Origin: Streptomyces sp. MMG1121
Lineage (GTDB): Bacteria; Actinomycetota; Actinomycetes; Streptomycetales; Streptomycetaceae
Direction: 5' to 3'
Assembly (NCBI RefSeq): GCF_001280015.1
Contig: NZ_LGDV01000253.1
Coordinates: 1-15,931, forward strand
Length of the DNA: 15,931 nucleotides
Made by a program: the position numbers and the translations under genes. Below the pieces are notes generated by a model that worked only from the letters and a program-made list of their open reading frames with translations, was not told where the DNA came from and did no database searches. Positions 1 to 6,422 of the stretch are shown here, one piece after another. The number at the start of each line of letters is the position of its first letter. Within the stretch, counting starts at the first letter, position 1.

Positions 1-44
1 CAACAGGCAAGCAGGCCCGCCGACAGGCAACGAGTCCCACCACA

Positions 45-83
45 GACGCCCCACCGACCTGCACAACAGGTCAACGGGGCGTC
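45..83. terminator. Nested hairpin, probable terminator
   Basis: Outer arms GACGCCCC (45-52) and GGGGCGTC (76-83) pair perfectly over 8 bp. Inside them GACCTG (56-61) and CAGGTC (67-72) pair over 6 bp around a 5-nt loop, leaving a symmetric 3x3 internal loop. There is no T-tract, which is usual for actinomycete terminators. It probably ends a gene lying left of the window, or transcription of the minus-strand hydrolase about 240 nt away. Confidence 0.6.
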
Positions 84-326
84 CACGCGCGCGGAAGCAA
101 CACCCGTAATGTCCCAGTGGGTTCACCATGAACGTCATCGTCATGGGAAGCCGCTCCTCGCGGACTACCCCCTCGGGGCGTGTCGGGCCCTGGGCCGCAG
201 GATTCGTAGGCCCGGAAGGCCCGGAAGGTGCGGTTCGACCCCGATGCCCGACAAGTGGGTTGCACCTCGGGTTTCGGTTACGGCGGAGGACCGCACCGCA
301 TGGTCGTAGGAGTCGGCCGAGCGTTG
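84..326. other. Intergenic, no gene recognised
   Basis: Only short overlapping open frames occur here and none resembles a known protein. The one visible structure is a 9-bp tandem duplication, GGCCCGGAA, at 209-217 and 218-226. It lies downstream of the hydrolase stop and probably holds its 3' untranslated region. Confidence 0.5.
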
Positions 327-1055
327 TCAGAGCGTGAGCTTGACCAGTAGTTGGCTGAGTTCGGCCGACATGGTGATCATGCAGTCGTGGCCGGTCGGCA
401 GTTCCCACACCTGCGCGGGAGAACCGTTGGGCTGGGTCGGAGGGACGGGTCGCCGGGTGATGCCTTCCGGTTTCGCGCCGACACAGTGGATGTGCGTCCG
501 CGGAATCGCGTTGACGTCCGCGTTGTTCAGCCGGACCGGCTGTTGCAGGCAGCGCACCGGCTGATCCGAGAGCATCGAGCGCAGCCACGCGACGTCCGCC
601 GGCTCGGTCACCCCGAACAGCCCGAAAGGCGCCGGCTGTTCCGGAAGGGGCGGAACGCGCCAGCCCCCGTCGGACTCCGTGGCGAGGTCGATCAGCTTCT
701 GGGTCACGGGCTGCACGTCCACGGCGGTCTCGCCGTCCTCGGGGACCATCGCGTCGAGGTACACCAGGTGTGCGATCCGGTCCGGAACCTCGTTGGCCGC
801 GGACGAGATCACCAGCCCTGCGTAACTGTGCCCCACGAGGACCACTTCGGCGAGGTCCTCCTCGTGGATCAGCCCGACCACGTCGTCGACGTGCGTGTCG
901 AGCCCCACCTCGGGGCCGAGCAGGTGAGCCTTCTCGCCGTAGCCGGTCAGTGACGGCGCGAGCACCCGGTGACCGGCCGACTCCAGCAGCGGGATCACCC
1001 GCTCCCAGCAGTCACCGCTGTGCCAGGCACCGTGCACCAGCAGAATCGTGGACAT
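327..1055 (-). CDS. Alpha/beta hydrolase (esterase / hydroxynitrile lyase-like)
   Basis: This is a 242-residue soluble alpha/beta-fold hydrolase, probably an esterase or C-C/C-O hydrolase acting on a small substrate. The N-terminal strand and oxyanion loop read ILLVHGAWHSGDCW (residues 4-17). The nucleophile elbow is GHSYAG with Ser77, and the catalytic His is H223 in PTGHDCM. The usual acid site after strand 7 reads CVGAKPEG (191-198), where related proteins often have Asp, so the acid is unclear; E197 is a candidate. The ATG at 1055 was chosen because it directly precedes the ILLVHG strand and has GGGAG upstream. The frame stays open to 1184, but that extension is Arg-rich with no family match. 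It is divergent from the HxlR regulator at 1214, which probably controls it. The substrate cannot be told from sequence. Confidence 0.88.
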   Translation of the reverse strand: MSTILLVHGAWHSGDCWERVIPLLESAGHRVLAPSLTGYGEKAHLLGPEVGLDTHVDDVVGLIHEEDLAEVVLVGHSYAGLVISSAANEVPDRIAHLVYLDAMVPEDGETAVDVQPVTQKLIDLATESDGGWRVPPLPEQPAPFGLFGVTEPADVAWLRSMLSDQPVRCLQQPVRLNNADVNAIPRTHIHCVGAKPEGITRRPVPPTQPNGSPAQVWELPTGHDCMITMSAELSQLLVKLTL

Positions 1056-1122
1056 CAGGGGGCAATCTCCCTTTCGGGGCGGGCGGAGGCGCAGGGAACT
1101 GGTGGTTACTGTTCGTGCGTCA

Positions 1123-1137
1123 GTACTCTTTGAGAAC
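1123..1137. promoter_or_regulatory. Candidate HxlR operator
   Basis: GTACTC (1123-1128), TTT spacer, GAGAAC (1132-1137) form an inverted repeat matching at 5 of 6 positions. It sits in the 158-bp gap between the divergent hydrolase and HxlR genes, a less GC-rich stretch. HxlR-family operators are often short dyads with GTAC/AGTAC half-sites. The assignment rests on position and symmetry only. Confidence 0.4.
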
Positions 1138-1213
1138 CACAGCCATGCTGGTGCACTCAGCGCGCCGTAGGCAATAAGGCACATTTCGGTGCCATGGTTC
1201 CCTGGAGGTAACC

Positions 1214-1627
1214 ATGACCACGACGGACCGAGCGTTGGAGTCGGCGCGGCAGGAAGATGCGTGCCGGACCCGCGTGGTGCTCGACATCGTCGCAGACAAG
1301 TGGTCGCTGCTGGTCGTGCGCAATCTCAGGCAGGGACCGCGCCGCTTCACCGAACTCAAGCGGGCCATCGACGGAATCAGCCAGCGCATGCTCACCGTCA
1401 CCCTGCGCAGCCTGGAACGCGACGGAATCCTGACGCGCACCGTCCGCAACGTCATGCCGCCACACGTGACCTACGAACTCACCCCGATGGGCATCACCCT
1501 CCGCGAAGCCGCCGCGCCTCTCCTGGAGTGGAGCATCGCCCACCTGACGCACATCGACACCGCCCGCGCCGCATACGACGCCCGCACCGGCGGTCCGTCC
1601 AACTCCGCGGTGTCCGGCGGCTCATGA
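1214..1627 (+). CDS. HxlR-family transcriptional regulator with single N-terminal Cys
   Basis: This 137-residue winged-helix DNA-binding protein of the HxlR (DUF24) family probably acts as a dimeric repressor. Family hallmarks are DKWSLLVVRNL (residues 29-39), RRFTELKRAIDGISQRMLT (43-61, recognition helix) and LERDGILTR (67-75), followed by YELTPMG (87-93, wing). The ATG at 1214 follows GGAGG (1204-1208) by 5 nt. Cys17 is the only cysteine and sits just before the first helix. In redox- or quinone-sensing members such as YodB and QorR an N-terminal cysteine is the sensor, so a thiol switch is plausible. It is divergent from the alpha/beta hydrolase, with a candidate operator at 1123-1137. The last 15 or so residues are low-complexity Gly/Ser. 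Confidence 0.92.
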   Translation: MTTTDRALESARQEDACRTRVVLDIVADKWSLLVVRNLRQGPRRFTELKRAIDGISQRMLTVTLRSLERDGILTRTVRNVMPPHVTYELTPMGITLREAAAPLLEWSIAHLTHIDTARAAYDARTGGPSNSAVSGGS

Positions 1628-1659
1628 GCGGAGGTGGAGCCGGATCGCCTCGACGGTGC

Positions 1660-1770
1660 ACGCGGCGCTGTGGGACTCGAGCACGTGCTGACAAGGCGTA
1701 CGCCTCCCGCAAGAGCCGCGGCTGTCCGCACCGCCACGGATGCCACTCTCATCAAGGCGGCGATACCAGA
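1660..1770 (+). mobile_element. IS5-type transposase fragment (remnant)
   Basis: The plus strand at about 1684-1719 encodes RADKAYASRKSRG, which matches the (A/G)DKAYSSRxxR motif around the second catalytic Asp of IS5/IS4-like DDE transposases. In that family it is normally followed by LRRRGI and an IP motif; here a weak CPHRHGC follows and the similarity then stops. There is no start codon, terminal repeat or rest of the domain. It is best read as an old internal scrap of an insertion sequence and could be chance resemblance beyond the core motif. Confidence 0.42.
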
Positions 1771-2233
1771 GTGACGATGCCCAGCTGCCGCCATATCCGC
1801 CCGCACTGCCGTCTGGCGCCGCCGCGAGGCAGCCAGAGCCACGGACGCAGGGCGGCAACGGTTGCCGTGCCGTGAAAGACGCACGCCAGCAGCGGTCCAC
1901 GATCGGGGCGGACGCGTGTCCGGCCCGCCCCGATGCGGGCACGCGGCCCCGTCCGCCGCTCACGCGGGGCGGTTACGGGACAGTCCGCAGAACATGGTGT
2001 CGCGATGTGGAAAGCCCCGACCCCGCCCTCGCCGCCTCGGATCTGCACGTGGTGATGTGCTGTGCGTTGTGCACCATCACCTGTACGCCGTGCTGAGCTG
2101 CACTGTTGATGGGGAGTCGAACCCCGCGTTGCTCTTCACGCGCCAGGCGTGGATCGGAAAACCGCCGATCCTCGGTGTGTGCACGCCTCCGAAACAGCTA
2201 CCTGCTCCACATCGTCCCAGCCTGCCGGACTGG
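1771..2233. other. No supportable gene
   Basis: Several overlapping open frames exist on both strands, but all look like high-GC chance frames, rich in Arg, Pro and Ser with no recognisable domain. The stretch separates the IS5-like scrap from the end of the DIP1984-family gene and is probably decayed DNA. Confidence 0.45.
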
Positions 2234-2704
2234 TCAGTCCAGCAGATCGACCTCCCAGTTCGCACGCTGGATCCGCACATCGACCTCCCGGATCTCCCGC
2301 GCCAGCGCATCCGCCTTGCCGCGCAGTTCCGAGACCGGAAGCGCGGAGAGCATCATCAGCTCGGATCGGAGCTGTCGGCCGTATCCGCGATCGCCCGTAC
2401 CCGCTGCCGCGTCCGCCGCCGCGGTGACCACGGAATGACGCAACCGCAGGACGTCCCGGCGCGCGAGTGCGTCGGTGAGCGTGCCGTCCGGGCCCATCTC
2501 CACCGTGGCATTGGTCCGGTTGATCCGCCGGATCAGCGTTTCGAGGGTGTCCAGCACCTCACCGGCCTCGGCCAGCAGCTGAGCAGCGTCCTCGGGGGGT
2601 GTCTCTCCCTCCTGGTACCGCGCGCTGCTGACGACGCGCGCTCGCAGCTGCTCCACACGACGTGTGGCCTCCGCGCGTTCTGCCAGTGCCTCAGCAAGCT
2701 TCAC
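2234..2704 (-). CDS. DIP1984-family (septicolysin-like) protein
   Basis: This 156-residue, mostly helical protein matches the DIP1984 family, small proteins of about 155 residues found in actinobacteria and other bacteria; some entries are called septicolysin, but the role is unknown. Recognisable blocks are KLAEALAERAEATRRVEQLR (2-21), the INRTNAT motif (61-67), LARRDVLRLRH (80-90) and the C-terminal VDVRIQRANWEVDLLD (141-156). Heptad-like charged helices suggest a coiled coil. The GTG at 2704 has GGAGGTG about 6 nt upstream and gives the normal N-terminus; the longer open frame to 2803 does not fit. A short hairpin (2227-2240) overlaps the stop codon. Its neighbours on both sides are decay remnants, so context gives no functional hint. 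Confidence 0.88.
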   Translation of the reverse strand: MKLAEALAERAEATRRVEQLRARVVSSARYQEGETPPEDAAQLLAEAGEVLDTLETLIRRINRTNATVEMGPDGTLTDALARRDVLRLRHSVVTAAADAAAGTGDRGYGRQLRSELMMLSALPVSELRGKADALAREIREVDVRIQRANWEVDLLD

Positions 2705-2861
2705 CGTGTCCACCTCCCGTCCTCCATGAACTCGCCGAGTATAAGAGGGGACACCTGCTGATACGCACCTGGTTTTCGCTTGATCGGAGTCCTGAGCAGG
2801 CATGGGAAGTGCGGGTGATCAGCCGCTCGGAGCGCCACGTGCAAGCGGTCCATCGGTGGTT
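2705..2861. promoter_or_regulatory. Upstream region of the DIP1984-family gene
   Basis: This should hold the promoter of the minus-strand gene starting at 2704. The stretch around 2735-2785 is relatively AT-rich, but no convincing -35/-10 pair was found. No coding feature can be supported before the transposase scrap at 2862. Confidence 0.3.
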
Positions 2862-2950
2862 CGGTCGCTCGGTGGTGCGGTCGTGCTGGTGCGGGACAAC
2901 CGCAACACTCACCTCGCGGCCGGCATGCGTCGCCACATCGACGCTGCATT
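2862..2950 (+). mobile_element. IS630-type transposase fragment (remnant)
   Basis: The plus strand encodes GGAVVLVRDNRNTHLAAGMR followed by RHIDA. In IS630/Tc1-type transposases the second catalytic Asp lies in a strand reading VVLVWDNLNTHLxxxM, so the match is good, with Arg replacing the usual Trp. Sequence upstream (AVHRWFG) may be the preceding helix in another frame, implying a frameshift. Nothing resembling the downstream PYAPELNPVE block follows. This is a short inactive relic, and no terminal inverted repeats were identified. Confidence 0.5.
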
Positions 2951-3129
2951 CAGACAAGGGGCTCCACACATGTGCCCCGATCGGCGAGACGGTCGATCCG
3001 CCGCGAGCCCAGCCCCTCAGGGATGACGTAGTCCCGGTGCCGAGGAACACCAGGCCGGTCCGCCGCTCCCGTTCGGCGATCGTGTCGGTCATGGTTTGCC
3101 GCGTGAGAGCTGCCGCGAGATGACGTGCT
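2951..3129. other. No supportable gene
   Basis: The sequence between the IS630-like scrap and the decayed gene beginning near 3130 contains no recognisable protein, RNA or repeat. A minus-strand frame (to 3215) is open, but its translation has no family resemblance. Confidence 0.4.
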
Positions 3130-3690
3130 CCAAGACGCTGGTGCGTACGGACCCCGTCGCGCACAGGGAGGGGTTGCGCAGCCATGCCGTCCTGCCTGCT
3201 GTCAAGACGTATCACACGGCGTCCGTCACCAAGGACGACCCGGACCCGGCCGGGACGACGGAGCAGGAGTGGAACCGGGCACTGGTCGAGTACGTACGCC
3301 TTCCAGTCTTCAGGACGTGCGCCGCCTGGCGGATTCGGCGTTGTCCGAAGATGCGATCACGGCCGTGTGGCGCGCCGCCGCGCGCCGCCGGTGGGCAGCT
3401 GAGGCGTTCGACATGGACGGGCGGGCCCGGCTACGGGCGATCGCCGAGGTGTGCACGGCGTGGTTGGCTGGTGTCGCACCCGACTACGTACCTGACCTTC
3501 CCACGTTCCGGAGCGACCTGACGGAACAGTTCTGCGTGAGGTGCGCGAAATCGTTTCGACGCTGGACCGGGCCGTGGCGCATCACTGCCGGCTCGCAGCG
3601 CCCCAGGCAATCGCCTCGGTACTCGAGGAAACGGTGATGTCCGTCGCGGAGCAGTCGTGTGTGTCCAACGCAGCGACTGGACTTGAACAG
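3130..3690 (+). pseudogene. Decayed gene of unknown function, frames shifted twice
   Basis: Three successive plus-strand frames carry protein-like, GC3-rich text that joins in order. Frame 3 holds SVTKDDPDPAGTTEQEWNRA, ending near 3300. Frame 2 holds DVRRLADSALSEDAI and RARLRAIAEVCTAWLAGV (about 3314-3525). Frame 1 holds VREIVSTLDRAVAHHCRLA and IASVLEETV (about 3540-3640). Read together they suggest a helical protein of roughly 180 residues broken near 3300 and 3535. I do not recognise the family. The stretch lies beside transposase scraps, so degeneration fits the context. An alternative is sequencing error, or chance open frames in high-GC DNA. Confidence 0.4.
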
Positions 3691-3736
3691 GGTCAAGTGA
3701 GCCCACAGGGTCGGCTCAGGCGGGGCTTTCCCGGCC

Positions 3737-4261
3737 TCAGACGCGTGTCCCTTCACGCCTTCGGGCCGGCCACGAGGCCACCGTTGCACTGAGCCCCCCG
3801 CCGAGCAGAACCAGCCCGATGGTCAGCTCCATCCAGTGGTGGGTCGCCAGATCGAGGACGCCTTGGTCCAAAGCTCCTTCCGCCTCCATCTGGTCCGGCT
3901 GGGCCGGGTCGTAGACCACGGTGGTCGTCACCCGGCCCTCGGCGTCCCGGTGGCCGTGGGGGACGTAGAGGGAGCCGTCGATCGGCTCTTCCTCCCCGCC
4001 GGTGGACTCGCCGGTGGCGTCGGTGAAGTCGAACCACACCGAGGACGTGACACAGGTGGTGCCGCGTCCTCCAGAGGAGCAGGAGGTGGACAGCGTGGCG
4101 TGCGCCGGGGCATGGCGCCCGTGAGCGCGCAGGGCCGACAGCTCGTCCCGGCCCTCCTGGAGTCGGCGCACCTGGATCGTCAGTACCAGAACGCCGACCA
4201 GCGCCACCGCGACGGCGGCGGCCGTCGGCCACCAGCGGCGCAGCAGACTCTCGCTGCCCAT
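3737..4261 (-). CDS. DUF3592-like two-helix membrane protein
   Basis: This 174-residue membrane protein has a hydrophobic helix at residues 12-29 and a second at about 145-163, with an extracytoplasmic domain between them. The middle part has the beta-rich look of DUF3592 proteins: HATLSTSCSS (54-63), SSVWFDFTDATG (73-84) and TTTVVYDPAQPDQ (112-124), the last being the common VxYDPxxP motif. Cys61 and Cys70 could form a disulfide. The ATG at 4261 is preceded by AAGGAG at 5 nt, an excellent ribosome binding site that decides the start over the longer open frame. No function is known for the family. It appears to be a single-gene transcript. Confidence 0.85.
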   Translation of the reverse strand: MGSESLLRRWWPTAAAVAVALVGVLVLTIQVRRLQEGRDELSALRAHGRHAPAHATLSTSCSSGGRGTTCVTSSVWFDFTDATGESTGGEEEPIDGSLYVPHGHRDAEGRVTTTVVYDPAQPDQMEAEGALDQGVLDLATHHWMELTIGLVLLGGGLSATVASWPARRREGTRV

Positions 4262-4296
4262 CGGAACTCCTTCTTGGCTCGGTTGCTCGGGCCAGC

Positions 4297-4324
4297 ACCG
4301 TATGCGACAGGTCCACACAGTCAG
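4297..4324 (-). promoter_or_regulatory. Possible promoter of the DUF3592-like gene
   Basis: On the minus strand, CTGACT (4319-4324) and TACGGT (4297-4302) are separated by 16 bp, a plausible -35/-10 pair 36 bp upstream of the ATG. Both hexamers are only partial matches to the actinomycete vegetative consensus. Confidence 0.33.
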
Positions 4325-4548
4325 CCGGTCGGGGTACGCCGTACGGTGGGCTCGTCCTCGTCCATGCCGAAGGCGGTCTTCCGTCCTGCGGCGCTGCCTC
4401 GGCGCGGCGAGGTCCGGCAGCATGGCATCGAGAGTGCGGCCGAGATGCAGCCGACGATCCACGGTTCCCTTCCCGGCCTCCGATCGGCAGCGCCGGTTGT
4501 GGCCGACACCAGTGGGGCTTTTCCCGGGTCCTGTCGTAATCGGCCCGC

Positions 4549-4740
4549 CGAAATCCGCACACGGTGCCGATGCTCAGCCTCGACAACGTGTTCTCCGCCG
4601 AGGAGTTCACCGCCCGGACGGTGTCCCTGGCCCGTCGCATCGGCCGTGAGGTCACGCGCTTCAGCAGGGGGCCGCAGCTGGACGGGCTCGTGATCGCCGC
4701 CCGCTACAGCAGCGGCCGCCTCACCCGGCTGATCCAGCCG
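4549..4740 (+). pseudogene. NAD-dependent DNA ligase fragment (ligA-like)
   Basis: The reading frame [19 protein letters not shown], then [20 protein letters not shown], matches the start of the adenylation domain of bacterial NAD-dependent DNA ligases: [13 protein letters not shown], then KLDGLAIAxRYxxGRLxR. Only about 60 residues remain. The N-terminal Ia domain and everything after GRLTRLI (the GDGxxGEDVT motif onwards) are missing. The catalytic lysine of KLDG, which forms the AMP adduct, reads Gln (CAG, 4675-4677). Such a fragment cannot ligate DNA. A true ligA is essential and must lie elsewhere in the genome. It is probably a relic of a paralogue or a transferred copy. Confidence 0.72.
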
Positions 4741-4863
4741 GTGTACGCTCCCCACGCCCGACGCCCCTCGCCCTGCACTCGCACAACCGATCCGCGATCG
4801 GAAGCATCAAGGGGGATCGGAACGAGCACCGTACTCGTGGACCGGACACCCGTAGGGGACCGC

Positions 4864-4895
4864 TTGACCACAACCATTGGTTGTGGTCATAGAGT
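4864..4895 (+). promoter_or_regulatory. LysR gene promoter, apparently leaderless
   Basis: TTGACC (4864-4869) is a good -35 element. TAGAGT (4890-4895) fits the actinomycete -10 pattern TAGRRT but leaves a 20-bp spacer; TCATAG (4887-4892) gives 17 bp. With the former, transcription would start at or next to the A of the ATG at 4902. No Shine-Dalgarno sequence occurs between the -10 and the ATG, which supports a leaderless mRNA. Confidence 0.5.
4865..4889. promoter_or_regulatory. Perfect 25-bp palindrome, probable LysR autoregulatory operator
   Basis: Arms TGACCACAACCA (4865-4876) and TGGTTGTGGTCA (4878-4889) are exact reverse complements around a single T. The dyad ends 12 nt before the LysR start codon and lies between or overlapping the promoter elements. 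LysR regulators commonly bind such dyads containing T-N11-A and repress their own gene. No intact divergent target gene lies on the other side, only the ligA relic. Confidence 0.72.
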
Positions 4896-4901
4896 GCCGG
4901 C

Positions 4902-5882
4902 ATGGACCTCGACACCGTCCGGACCTTCGTCGCCGTCGCCGACGCGGGGCAGTTCCAGGAGGCCGCCGCCGAGCTGGCGGTCACCCAGCAGGCCGTCTCC
5001 AAGCGCATCGCCGCGCTGGAGCGCGACCTCGGCGTGCTGCTGTTCACCCGCACCGCGCGCGGCGCCCGGCTCACCATCGACGGGCAGGCGTTCCTTCCCC
5101 ACGCGCGCGAGCTGCTGCGCGTCGCCGAGCGTGCCACCGCCTCCGTGCGCACCGGCCGCCGTCCGCTGCGCGTCGACGTGATCGCCTCGCGCGTCGCGCC
5201 ATCGGGTCTGATGCGCGGCTTCCACCACGCGCACCCCGAGATCGACCTCGACGTGGTGATGCTGTTCGACGTCGAGACGGCCGTCGCCGCCATCCGGTCC
5301 GGTGCGATCGACGCCTCCTTCCGTGCCGTGGCCATGCCCGGCCGGCCCCTCCCCGAGGACATCGAGTCCGTCCGGGTTCTCGACGAGCCGCACCAGCTGC
5401 TCACCGGCCCCGGTCACGCGCTGGCCCGCGCCCGGTCGGTGACCGTCGCCCAGCTCGCCGGCCACCGGATCTGGATGCCTGGCATCGTTCCCGGAACCGA
5501 GTGGGCCGCCTACTACGACGCCCTCGTCGCCGAGTTCGGCCTCACCATCGAGGCGACCGGCCCCAACTTCGGCTCCGACGTGCTCCTCGACACCGTCGCC
5601 GACACCCCGGCCCTGGCCACCTTCACGACTGAGCAGACCCGCCTCGTCTGGCCCGCCGGCTACGGCCTGCGCCGCATCCCGGTGACCGACCCGACCCCCG
5701 TCTACCCGCACTCGCTCCTGTGGCACAGAGACAACCCGCACCCAGCGCTGGCCACCCTCCGTGCCCACCTCGCCGCCACGGTGGCCGGCCACGACGACGC
5801 CGGGACCTGGGTGCCGCACTGGGTGATTCCGCACGACGCGGGGCCGCAGGAGACAGCGGCCAGGCGATCCTCCTCGCCGTAG
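4902..5882 (+). CDS. LysR-family transcriptional regulator
   Basis: This 326-residue LysR-type regulator binds DNA as a dimer or tetramer and responds to a small effector. The N-terminal winged helix-turn-helix is textbook: [22 protein letters not shown] (1-22), [20 protein letters not shown] (25-44), [13 protein letters not shown] (46-58). A linker helix follows (62-85), then the periplasmic-binding-protein-like effector domain (about 89-305). The length is slightly above the usual 300, with a polar tail ending in RRSSSP. The ATG at 4902 begins the family's normal N-terminus, has no ribosome binding site and lies 6 nt past a TAGAGT element, suggesting leaderless translation. The upstream perfect palindrome implies autoregulation. 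The regulated pathway is not evident because its neighbours are pseudogenes. Confidence 0.93.
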   Translation: MDLDTVRTFVAVADAGQFQEAAAELAVTQQAVSKRIAALERDLGVLLFTRTARGARLTIDGQAFLPHARELLRVAERATASVRTGRRPLRVDVIASRVAPSGLMRGFHHAHPEIDLDVVMLFDVETAVAAIRSGAIDASFRAVAMPGRPLPEDIESVRVLDEPHQLLTGPGHALARARSVTVAQLAGHRIWMPGIVPGTEWAAYYDALVAEFGLTIEATGPNFGSDVLLDTVADTPALATFTTEQTRLVWPAGYGLRRIPVTDPTPVYPHSLLWHRDNPHPALATLRAHLAATVAGHDDAGTWVPHWVIPHDAGPQETAARRSSSP

Positions 5883-6047
5883 CGCCGTAGTCGGCACGGG
5901 TGAAGCCGTCCCTTCAGGTCCCGCTGGGCGACTGGGATGGGCACGACCGCCGGTGGGCCCGCGCCGGTCGGCTCCTCGCGGCAGATCCCGCCGACAGCGG
6001 CAGATCCGGCCGGCAGCGCTGATCTCCTCGGCACTCACTCATCGCTC

Positions 6048-6335
6048 GTGCAGCGGGGTCGGGATCTGCTCCTCGAACTCGGTCAGTTCCCTGCCCGGTG
6101 CGGCGCGTGCGAGTCGACGGAGCAACTGCCGAGCACGCTGCGGGAGTCCGGCCTGGATCGGGGCTGCTGGCCGTGGTGGGATCCGTCGGAGTCGCCGCGG
6201 ACCTGCGGTGCCGTCGCCCGGCACCAGGTCCAGGAGGTCACGGTGCACACCTACGACGCCGAGATCACTCAGGGCGCCGTGCAGCCGCTGTCTGCCGGGC
6301 ATGGCGGCACTCGGCGGTGTCGACGGGTTCCGCCC
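6048..6335 (+). pseudogene. Maleylpyruvate isomerase (DinB/MDMPI)-family fragment, frameshifted
   Basis: The frame at about 6150-6300 encodes CWPWWDPSESPRTCGAVARH and then QVQEVTVHTYDAEITQGAVQ. This corresponds to the W-x-W and RHQ.QE..VHxYDAxxxxG core of mycothiol-dependent maleylpyruvate isomerase-family proteins. The similarity continues one frame over as MAALGGVDGF (about 6300-6330), where relatives read ALDGVDEFL, so a frameshift lies near 6297. The N-terminal part is hard to align (RGRDLLLEL at about 6055-6081 may be a helix of it), and the C-terminal half is missing. The family uses mycothiol, a thiol found in actinomycetes. The product would not be functional. Confidence 0.62.
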
Positions 6336-6394
6336 GCATGCGCGGCAGGGGAGCGGACGTGACCGAGGAGACTGCTGGCCCTCGCTCCGAAGGT

Positions 6395-6410
6395 GCGAAC
6401 GCGAGTTCGC
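6395..6410. terminator. Short hairpin downstream of the PP2C gene
   Basis: GCGAAC (6395-6400), loop GCGA, GTTCGC (6405-6410) form a 6-bp stem starting 12 nt past the phosphatase stop codon. The stem is short and has no T-tract, so termination efficiency is uncertain. Confidence 0.38.
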
Positions 6411-6422
6411 GCTAGCTGTGTG

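Noticed and set aside
221..246. GGTTCGACCCC, possible tRNA T-loop
   Set aside because: The stem fails after three pairs and no cloverleaf can be built around it.
2106..2130. Minus-strand text GGGGTTCGACTCCCC resembling a tRNA T-arm
   Set aside because: Only four stem pairs form, there is no matching acceptor stem, anticodon arm or D-arm upstream, and no CCA follows. Probably chance, or at most a tiny tRNA scrap.
4887..6038. 383-codon open frame on the minus strand opposite the LysR gene
   Set aside because: A high-GC antisense shadow; the plus strand encodes a textbook LysR regulator.
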